Part shown: positions 55,804 to 62,710 of the stretch, one piece after another
Layout of the letters: each line of letters begins with the position of its first letter
Numbering within the stretch: position 1 is the stretch's first letter
DNA from: Gracilimonas sp.
Lineage (GTDB): Bacteria; Bacteroidota; Rhodothermia; Balneolales; Balneolaceae
Direction of reading: 5' to 3'
Assembly: GCF_017641085.1 (NCBI RefSeq)
Contig: NZ_JAEPPI010000001.1
Location: 558,001 to 622,000 of the forward strand
DNA length: 64,000 nt
The notes under the pieces: generated by a model
What the model was told of the DNA's origin: nothing
Seen by the model: the letters and a program-made list of their open reading frames with translations, nothing else
Database searches by the model: none
Position numbers and translations under genes: made by a program

Positions 55804-57738
55804 TCAATCCAGCTCTTTCCAGCGCACGAAGGCTTCCATGGCTTCGTACTCAGCCAGCCCCAGCTTGTCGTAGAGTTCGGCGGTGCCGCGGGTTCGGTCA
55901 TCGGCACGCTGCCAGAATTCCCGCTTGTCGGTTCCGGGGAACAGAGGTCGGTCTTTCTGCGACTGATGCTTGAAGATGGCTTTACGCTTGCGGTCTGTTT
56001 CTTCGGGGCTGAGTGGCACTGCCATTTCAATGTCCTCAATATCCCATTCCTGCCAGGCACCGCGGTATAACCACGTCCAGCATTCTTGCATCCACGGCTC
56101 ATCCTTCAGTTCACGCAAAGCGGTGAAAACAGCATCCAGACACACCCGGTGCGTACCGTGCGGATCGGATAAGTCGCCCGCTGCATAAATCTGATGGGGT
56201 TTCACCTGCTGTATAATATTTTTAGTGATCTCAATGTCTTCCGGGCCAATAGGCTTTTTACGCACTTTCCCTGTTTCATAAAACGGAAGATCCAGGAAGT
56301 GCATGTTCTCATCGGGGATGCCCACATACCGACAGGCTGCTTTCGCCTCTCCGCGTCGAATCATTCCCTTAATGGTTTTCACTTCATCGGAATCCACTTC
56401 GCCGGGTTTCTTATTCTTGATGGAAGCTCTTACTTCCTCAAAAAGCTCAGCTGATTCTTCATTCTCCAATCCAAAACTTTCGTGGTAATCGGTTACGAAA
56501 TCGGCAAAACGAATGGCTTCGTCATCAAAAACGGCGATGTTACCCGACGTCTGATAGGCTACATGAACTTCATGTCCCTGATCCACCAGGCGGATAAAAG
56601 TACCGCCCATTGAAATTACATCGTCATCCGGGTGGGGACTGAAAATAAGCACGCGTTTTTTAGCCGGTGATTTTCGTTCCGGACGGTAGGTGTCGTCTTC
56701 GTTGGGTTTTCCGCCGGGCCATCCGGTAATGGTATGCTGAATCTCGTTAAAAATGCGGATGTTCACATTGTAAGCGCGGCCAATGTCAATCAATACATCG
56801 TTCATGCCATGCTCACTGTAATCTTCATCCGTAAGCTTGAGGATTGGTTTCTCCAGATAGAGGCTTAACCATACCACCGCTTTTCTAAGCAGCTCGTCTG
56901 TCCAGTCAATAGGGCCGACCAGCCACGGAGTTTTGGTACGTGTAAGTTCTGCCGAAGAAGCATCATCGAGGAGGAATTCTACGTTCTCGTGCTTTTGAAG
57001 GAAGGTAGCCGGAATCTGGCTGGTGATGTCCCCTTCAATAGCCTTTTGAACAATCTTAGCCTTGCCTTCGCCCCAGGCCATCAGGAAGATGCGGTCGGCT
57101 TTCATAATAGTTCCAACCCCCATGGTGATGGCGCGACGGGGAACATTTTCAACACCAAAGAATCCACTGGCGGCATCTAATATCGTCAGGCTGTCTAAAG
57201 CAATGAGGCGGGTTTTAGAATTGATGGATGAACCGGGCTCATTAAAGCCAACGTGACCGGTTCGCCCGATACCCAGAATCTGGATATCCAATCCGCCAAG
57301 GGCATCAATTTTCTCTTCGTATTTTTGGCAAAAATCGTACACGTCTTCCCGATCCAGTGTACCATCGGGGATGTGGATATTTTCTTCTTTGATGTCCACA
57401 TGGTCAAAGAGATACTCGTGCATAAAATGGACATAACTGTGAATGGAGTCCGGCTCCATCGGGTAGTATTCGTCCAGGTTGAAGGTGACTACATTCTCAA
57501 AACTCAGCCCTTCCTCTTTATGCATCCGCACCAGCTCATCATACAGCTGCGTTGGAGTGGAACCGGTTGCAAGTCCCAGGACTGCTTGCTCACCTTTGGC
57601 CGCTTTATCTCGTATCAGTGAAACAATTTCATCAGCGGCATATTTAGAAGCAATTTTGGCCGTATCAAAAACTTTGGTAGGCACTTTCTCATACTTTTCA
57701 AACTCAGGGCGGATGAGTGGAGTAGAAGACATAAACAA
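55804..57738 (-). CDS. NagB-like glucosamine-6-phosphate deaminase fused to a PIG-L deacetylase domain
   Basis: 644 aa. Residues about 20-270 are the NagB fold (GLATGSTPTQLYDEL, FNLDEYYP with Asp89, GIGRTGHVGFNEPGSS with His162 and Glu167). Thr160 stands where E. coli NagB has the catalytic Asp141. Residues about 360-600 are a PIG-L/LmbE zinc deacetylase domain with both zinc motifs, HPDDD (369-373) and DPHGTH (525-530). A link region lies at 275-355. The pair suggests deacetylation of a GlcNAc-6-phosphate-like sugar followed by deamination/isomerisation to fructose-6-phosphate; no nagA is in the window. It is followed by a terminator. Confidence 0.88.
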   Translation of the reverse strand: MFMSSTPLIRPEFEKYEKVPTKVFDTAKIASKYAADEIVSLIRDKAAKGEQAVLGLATGSTPTQLYDELVRMHKEEGLSFENVVTFNLDEYYPMEPDSIHSYVHFMHEYLFDHVDIKEENIHIPDGTLDREDVYDFCQKYEEKIDALGGLDIQILGIGRTGHVGFNEPGSSINSKTRLIALDSLTILDAASGFFGVENVPRRAITMGVGTIMKADRIFLMAWGEGKAKIVQKAIEGDITSQIPATFLQKHENVEFLLDDASSAELTRTKTPWLVGPIDWTDELLRKAVVWLSLYLEKPILKLTDEDYSEHGMNDVLIDIGRAYNVNIRIFNEIQHTITGWPGGKPNEDDTYRPERKSPAKKRVLIFSPHPDDDVISMGGTFIRLVDQGHEVHVAYQTSGNIAVFDDEAIRFADFVTDYHESFGLENEESAELFEEVRASIKNKKPGEVDSDEVKTIKGMIRRGEAKAACRYVGIPDENMHFLDLPFYETGKVRKKPIGPEDIEITKNIIQQVKPHQIYAAGDLSDPHGTHRVCLDAVFTALRELKDEPWMQECWTWLYRGAWQEWDIEDIEMAVPLSPEETDRKRKAIFKHQSQKDRPLFPGTDKREFWQRADDRTRGTAELYDKLGLAEYEAMEAFVRWKELD

Positions 57739-58036
57739 TAATTGATTAGATGTTAATTTCGATGCAAAGCCCGCGTTAAGACAGCAGGTCTGAAAAAGAT
57801 AGAACCCGCAAAATAACGCTTAAAATGATTAATTCAATACGATGTTGGGCAGTTTTACCTAAAGCAACAATTTGTTAACATAATGTGTCCCTTATGTATA
57901 GATGAGGCGCCTGGTGATTTTGAGGATGCTGAATTTGTCAAAGTTCTCAATCCGAAATGGATCCGGATATTTGGTTGTCATCATGAAATTGATTCAGGAT
58001 CTTTAGTGGCATTTTAATTAAACAAGCACCAACCAC

Positions 58037-58795
58037 GTGATAGACACCCATTCCCATATATACCTTCCTAAATTTGATGAAGACCGTGCTGAAGTAAACC
58101 GGCGAGCAGCAGAAGCCGGAGTAAAAGCCATATTCATGCCGGCTATCGATTTCGATTCGCTGGGGCAGATGGATAAGCTGAGTCATTCTGAAATTGATTT
58201 CTACAAAATGGCGGGCATACACCCTTGCGATGTGGAGAGCCTGCCGGATGATTTTGAAGAACAACTGTTAGGGCTTTGTTCAAAAGAAGATATCTACGGA
58301 GTGGGAGAGACCGGGCTGGATTATTACTGGAGCACCGATCATGTGGAGGAGCAGAAGCGCAGCCTTCGCGTTCATTGTAAAGTGGCTAAAGAAGTGCAGA
58401 AGCCGATCATTATCCACAACCGGGAGAGTACGGACGATGTGCTTGACATCCTGGAAGAGGAGCAGGATGGCAGCCTGACCGGCATCTGGCACTGCTTTAA
58501 CGGAACGGTGGAAGAAGGCAAACGGGCCATCGGGTTTGGATTTCATCTCGGGATCGGCGGCGTGGTAACCTTTAAAAACGGGGGAGTGGATAAAACCGTA
58601 GCTCAGCTCCTGCTGGATAAGATGGTGTTGGAAACTGATGCCCCATATCTGTCGCCCACCCCAAAGCGCGGCAAACGCAACGAACCGGCTTTCATGAAAT
58701 ACACCGCTCAAAAACTCGCCGACATTTTTGATCTGAGTCTGGAGGAAATAGACATCAAAACCACGGAGACAGCGAAGCGGTTATTTGGGATTTGA
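58037..58795 (+). CDS. TatD-family metal-dependent DNase/hydrolase
   Basis: 252 aa from GTG 58037, right at the family N-terminus MIDTHSHIYLP. Metal-binding motifs are THSH, AGIHPCDV, VGETGLDYYW, IIHNRES, WHCFNGT and LETDAPYLSP, all intact. TatD proteins are cytoplasmic 3'-5' exonucleases or related hydrolases. A 298-bp spacer with no recognised feature separates it from the divergent NagB-like gene. No link with the neighbours. Confidence 0.93.
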   Translation: MIDTHSHIYLPKFDEDRAEVNRRAAEAGVKAIFMPAIDFDSLGQMDKLSHSEIDFYKMAGIHPCDVESLPDDFEEQLLGLCSKEDIYGVGETGLDYYWSTDHVEEQKRSLRVHCKVAKEVQKPIIIHNRESTDDVLDILEEEQDGSLTGIWHCFNGTVEEGKRAIGFGFHLGIGGVVTFKNGGVDKTVAQLLLDKMVLETDAPYLSPTPKRGKRNEPAFMKYTAQKLADIFDLSLEEIDIKTTETAKRLFGI

Positions 58796-58885
58796 TTGCC
58801 GTTGAAAATGAGGGGTAAGGTATTATCTTAGGAGAGCGAGAGGGTGTTATGCAAAAAACTTTAACACTATTGAATCAAAGTTGTT

Positions 58886-59428
58886 TTGGCAAAAGATACT
58901 GCACTTATAGTTGTTGATATGCAAGTTGGCGTTTTTAATGGCTCGACTATCCCCGCAGTTTTTGAGTCTGAAAAGTTACTTTCAAACGTATCTCGTTTGA
59001 TAGAGAAAGCAAGAAATGCGGTGATCCCAATTGTATTCATTCAACACAATGGAGGAAAAGGACACCCTTTAGAGCAGGGTACAAACGATTGGCAGATCCA
59101 CCCGGGTCTGGATCTCACCAATGATGATTTTATTGTGCAAAAGCATACTCCTGATTCATTTTATGATACAAATCTTATAGGCATATTAGATTCAAATAAA
59201 ATTAACAGAGTGATAATAGCTGGAATCCAAACCGAATATTGTATAGATACTATTTGTAGGAGGGCATTTAGTCTTGGCTATGAAGTGACATTGGTTAAAG
59301 ATTCTCATAGCACCTGGGATACTGACGACCTTACTGCATCACAAATAATTAATCATCATAATTCTTTACTAAATGAATGGTTTGTATCACTAAAGGCAGA
59401 AAACGAGATTGAGTTGAACCAGTTTTAA
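58886..59428 (+). CDS. Isochorismatase-family cysteine hydrolase
   Basis: 180 aa, start TTG 58886 at the family N-terminus (AKDTALIVVDMQVGVF with the catalytic Asp). Then VQKHTPDSF holds the catalytic Lys and VIIAGIQTEYCID the nucleophile Cys. The fold covers isochorismatases, nicotinamidases and other amidohydrolases; nicotinamidase metal ligands are not obvious, so substrate is unknown. The codon use and AT content are somewhat higher than in the cluster before it. Confidence 0.88.
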   Translation: MAKDTALIVVDMQVGVFNGSTIPAVFESEKLLSNVSRLIEKARNAVIPIVFIQHNGGKGHPLEQGTNDWQIHPGLDLTNDDFIVQKHTPDSFYDTNLIGILDSNKINRVIIAGIQTEYCIDTICRRAFSLGYEVTLVKDSHSTWDTDDLTASQIINHHNSLLNEWFVSLKAENEIELNQF

Positions 59429-59479
59429 ATTGATGTCCTGCTGCTTATCACTGGGCTGTTATGCTTTAAACCTAAAACC

Positions 59480-59563
59480 ATGAGTCAAATCAAATTCAAG
59501 GGAATACCAACTTTCAGAATCTTCAAGTATGATGAAGCTGTAGAATTCTATATTAATTTCCTT
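59480..59563 (+). pseudogene. N-terminal fragment of a glyoxalase/bleomycin-resistance-like gene
   Basis: From ATG 59480 the frame reads MSQIKFKGIPTFRIFKYDEA, then VEFYINFLG, the opening strand and helix of a VOC-fold protein. At 59564 the frame runs into the hairpin of a repeat element and stops at 59600. No continuation of the fold was found on the far side of the element, so only about 28 codons remain. The call rests on a short match. Confidence 0.5.
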
Positions 59564-59774
59564 GGATCTCGTTCCCAACCACCCGGTTGGGAATGCTACT
59601 GAGGACCACCTGGTCCAACTAAGGGTTATTCGCCTGAGGTTCACCATAAACAGATGGAAGGTCCTATAATATATCTGCCTTGATACTCCAATCAAGAATG
59701 CTGTTATCCCAGTACCATGTAAGCAGAGCTTACCACATGCGTTCCGAAGCTGGAGCTTCTGAACGAGTACCATG
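59564..59774. repeat. REP-pair-like element of about 210 bp with inverted ends
   Basis: The left end has CTCGTTC leading into a perfect stem TTCCCAACC (59572-59580) / GGTTGGGAA (59585-59593). The right end, inverted, has CGTTC-GAAGCT / AGCTTC-GAACG (59740-59765) followed by GAGTACC. Both ends share the order GG..CTCGTTC-hairpin-GAAnGC. A further GTAAGC-AGA-GCTTAC hairpin sits near 59720-59734, bracketed by direct repeats AGTACCATG at 59711-59719 and 59766-59774. A GGACCA/TGGTCC palindrome lies near 59603. No ORF. The rest of the spacer 59429-59870 shows only the glyoxalase fragment. Confidence 0.6.
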
Positions 59775-59870
59775 AGATTTAACAGTTGAACTTGATTGAG
59801 TGGAGTTAATTTTGCTACTTCCGTAAACCTCTAACCCAGCGCTACATGTGTGGTGAGCCATATTATAACA

Positions 59871-60323
59871 ATGATGAACCTTCCTCTATTAGTTGGAATA
59901 GCATTTACTCTTTTTGGAGTTTATTTAGTAATACATGCAGTCAGGAATCATAGAAGAGCAAAGCAAAGTGAAGACTGGCCTGTGGCAAACGGGAAATTGG
60001 TAAGCGTTGAACTGTGGGGAAAACGAAATATTGATGGCGAGATGAAAGATGCTGAAAAGTTGTCGGTTAAGTATGAGTATATCTTGAAAGGTAAGGTATA
60101 TGAAAGTTCTACAGTGGCATTTTATACGATGATGTACCCGGAGACCATTGAATTTGCTGAGAATAATTCCCCGGACCAAGCAGTGGATGTATATTACAAT
60201 CCGGCTAAACCGAATGAATCCGTTCTAATCCCTGGTCTTCGCTCCGGGAATAAGCGATACAGTGATCTGATTCTGGCCTTATTTGCTGTCTTTATTGGAA
60301 TAGTGGTAGCTATAATGAGTTAA
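59871..60323 (+). CDS. DUF3592-family membrane protein, copy 1
   Basis: About 150 aa from ATG 59871 (the frame opens at GTG 59850). One N-terminal and one C-terminal membrane helix enclose a small beta domain (DWPVANGKLVSVELWG, VKYEYILKGKVYESS, AVDVYYNPAKPNESVLIPG), which is the DUF3592 layout. Function unknown. It is followed 14 bases later by a paralog with the same YNPxKPxxSxLI motif. Confidence 0.8.
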   Translation: MMNLPLLVGIAFTLFGVYLVIHAVRNHRRAKQSEDWPVANGKLVSVELWGKRNIDGEMKDAEKLSVKYEYILKGKVYESSTVAFYTMMYPETIEFAENNSPDQAVDVYYNPAKPNESVLIPGLRSGNKRYSDLILALFAVFIGIVVAIMS

Positions 60324-60337
60324 TTGGTAAAGAATAA

Positions 60338-60832
60338 ATGACTAACTATTTGATAGAAATGTGGGGTTTACTTCTTGAGGGATCAACCCAGGGGATTTTC
60401 TTCTGGGCAGCAGTATATGCATCTGTTGTATTGTTGATTTCAGTTGTTTACCAAATAAGAACAAGTTTATGGCCGGGGGTAGCCGGAACGTTAATAAAAA
60501 GTGATTTGCAAAGGTTTGGAGCTGCTGAGTGGGATAAAAGCGAAGATGATTATATCACAGAAACCGCTTATTTATACCAGGTAAATGGCAAGGAATACAA
60601 GGGGCACAGATTAACTGCCTGGACGGTAGTAGCCTCACATAACTTCAGGTTTATCCTTAAAAATCAGTTAAACAGGGTAACAAAGAATCAGAAGGGCGAT
60701 GTTATTGTATTTTATAATCCTAAAAAGCCGGAAAAAAGTTTTCTGATTAAACCCGGAATAGCCGGTATAATTACAACTGCTCTGATGGCTTTATTGCCTT
60801 TTCTATTATACTGGGTAAAGTACTATGGATAG
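60338..60832 (+). CDS. DUF3592-family membrane protein, copy 2
   Basis: 164 aa with membrane helices at about 18-38 and 142-160. The beta domain between them has GVAGTLIKSDLQ, TAYLYQVNGKEYKGHRL and VIVFYNPKKPEKSFLIKPG. Tandem paralog of the preceding gene. No function is known. The 178-bp spacer after it contains no recognised feature. Confidence 0.8.
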   Translation: MTNYLIEMWGLLLEGSTQGIFFWAAVYASVVLLISVVYQIRTSLWPGVAGTLIKSDLQRFGAAEWDKSEDDYITETAYLYQVNGKEYKGHRLTAWTVVASHNFRFILKNQLNRVTKNQKGDVIVFYNPKKPEKSFLIKPGIAGIITTALMALLPFLLYWVKYYG

Positions 60833-61010
60833 TAGTTTATAGAACCAATTAACACGGCTCAGCAGAGTTTTAGCCATAAGAAAGTGACAATAGATTATAG
60901 CTTTTCTATTATCTCCGAAACCCGTTGGCCGAGAAGTATCTAAATTATTTCTAATTCCGTTATTTCCCATACTTCAATATTATGAAGCAAAATCAATCTA
61001 CGTTAGGCTT

Positions 61011-61457
61011 ATGGGACAGCAACAACTACTCCTGGTGATACTGGTAGCAGTATTAGTGGGTATCGCAACGGTTATCGCCATTACAGTGTTTGGGGATGCC
61101 TCTAATTCTATGAATAACGATGCCGTTCGGCAGGATCTGATAACCATTTCGGCCTCCGTGCAGAGTTATTTGCAAAAACCCCCTATGCTTGGCGGTGGAG
61201 GGGGAAGCTTTGACGGTTTTACCTTCCACAAAATAGCGTTCCCGGCCGATGAGATTTCAGAGGATGGATTACATGCCCGGAATGCAAACGGAGTCTATCA
61301 CGTGTTTAGCGTCACACCTACCGAAGTGGGACTTTGGGGAGAACCGATGATGGAAGTAGGCGGACCTATAGATATATCCAGCCTGGTATCTGATTCTGAT
61401 TATTTTGAGCTGGTCGTAACTAAAGACGACATCGCGTGGACAAATACACCGGACTAA
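61011..61457 (+). CDS. Small single-pass protein with prepilin-like N-terminus
   Basis: 148 aa. The N-terminus MGQQQLLLVILVAVLVGIATV starts with a Gly followed at once by a ~22-residue hydrophobic helix, like the N-terminus of type IV pilin-like proteins, but the usual Glu5 is missing and no longer leader precedes it. The soluble part has a short glycine stretch (LGGGGGSF) and mixed beta-strands with no recognised domain. No pilus assembly gene is nearby. Unknown function. Confidence 0.7.
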   Translation: MGQQQLLLVILVAVLVGIATVIAITVFGDASNSMNNDAVRQDLITISASVQSYLQKPPMLGGGGGSFDGFTFHKIAFPADEISEDGLHARNANGVYHVFSVTPTEVGLWGEPMMEVGGPIDISSLVSDSDYFELVVTKDDIAWTNTPD

Positions 61458-61559
61458 TTTTAATCCCGCCCGTTTTATATTGGTAGATTAATTGAAAAGG
61501 CTTAACTACATTTCAAATTAATAACAGTATTAATAAATGATTTTCGGGGAGCTCGTTAC

Positions 61560-62054
61560 ATGGATATTTTTCAGATTACACTGATTCTTGCCACCTTTTT
61601 TTGTTCGGTGGTTGGTGGTTTTTTAATGGCTTTTTCCATTGTGGTAATGCCGGGTATCAAAAACCTTAATGACGGAGAATTTATCCGGGCATTTCAGGCT
61701 ATCGACCGGGTCATTCAAAACGGTCAGGCGCTATTTATGATATTTTGGGTAGGTTCGATTATTGCTTTGGTTGTCACGGCCGTATTAGGGGTGGGAGAAC
61801 TGGATACAACAGGTTGGGTTTTTATGATCCTTGCCATTGCTACTTACTTTCTTGGTGTTCAGTTACCAACTGTCCGCATCAATATTCCCCTGAATGATGC
61901 TTTACAAATGCTGGATGTAGATGAGATGGACGAAGAAGAACTACAAACCGCCCGCACTAATTTTGAAGAGAAGTGGGTAAAATGGAATATCATTCGAACG
62001 GCTTTCTCCAATATTACGGCATTGTTGCTTATCCTATTACTTTTCTTACTCTAA
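61560..62054 (+). CDS. Four-helix membrane protein of the DUF1772 type
   Basis: 164 aa with four membrane helices (about 7-28, 55-78, 86-104, 140-160). The N-terminal GGFLMAFSIVVMPGI, with FIRAFQAIDRVIQNG, matches the DUF1772/anthrone-oxygenase-like family. The helix-3 end carries GVQLPTVRINIPLNDALQ. Enzyme activity is not shown for most members. Stands alone. Confidence 0.75.
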   Translation: MDIFQITLILATFFCSVVGGFLMAFSIVVMPGIKNLNDGEFIRAFQAIDRVIQNGQALFMIFWVGSIIALVVTAVLGVGELDTTGWVFMILAIATYFLGVQLPTVRINIPLNDALQMLDVDEMDEEELQTARTNFEEKWVKWNIIRTAFSNITALLLILLLFLL

Positions 62055-62227
62055 GCTTACAGTTATCAATGGGTACTCATCGTATCCCAAATCTACCTGA
62101 ACTTCTTCGTGAATATTTCGTTAAGGCAATCAGGTGAGAAGAAATGATTTAACCACTCATTTATTTTTTTAAAGGCACGTTAATTCATAAGCTTTCTCCA
62201 TAACTGAACTCATATCATAAATTCATC

Positions 62228-62644
62228 ATGATGAAATCATATACAATAATTGTACTGCTTACTTCTGTATTAGTATTAGCAGGATGTGGTAATGCCGGGG
62301 TTTTCGTAGCAAGTAACAATACTCAGGTAGAACTGAGCGAAGGGAACTACTCCATCGTAGCCAAAAATGTTTCAGGTACGTCTGAATCAGCATATATCCT
62401 GGGTGCCAGCTACTCCTGGGGAATGGCAACTAACGCAGTTGGACTTATTCCGATAGGAGATGGAAAAATGCTTTATAAAGATGCCCGTGAAGATTTGTGG
62501 GCTAACTTTGAAGCAGCAAACTCTCCGGTTGAAGGCAGAAAACTGGCTTTGGTAAACATTCAGTACGATGCCGGAACAACTAACTTAGTTCTCTATACCA
62601 AAGCGAAGGTTACCATCACCGCCGATGTAATCGAATTCGACTGA
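62228..62644 (+). CDS. Small lipoprotein of unknown function
   Basis: 138 aa with lipoprotein signal peptide and lipobox LAGC (Cys about residue 20). The mature part is beta-rich (TQVELSEGNYSIVAKNVSG, YILGASYSWG, LALVNIQYDAG) and resembles small DUF6567-like Bacteroidota lipoproteins; that match is from memory of the pattern. Starts at ATG 62228, next to ATG 62231. A terminator follows 25 bases after the stop. Confidence 0.72.
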   Translation: MMKSYTIIVLLTSVLVLAGCGNAGVFVASNNTQVELSEGNYSIVAKNVSGTSESAYILGASYSWGMATNAVGLIPIGDGKMLYKDAREDLWANFEAANSPVEGRKLALVNIQYDAGTTNLVLYTKAKVTITADVIEFD

Positions 62645-62669
62645 TCTATTCGAATCTAACAGATAATAC

Positions 62670-62703
62670 AGTCCATCGTTCTTTTGAGCGGTGGACTTTT
62701 TTT
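62670..62703 (+). terminator. Rho-independent terminator after the lipoprotein gene
   Basis: AGTCCA (62670-62675) pairs with TGGACT (62692-62697), with further inner pairing, and is followed by seven T. It lies between convergent genes. Confidence 0.82.
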
Positions 62704-62710
62704 ATGCTCA

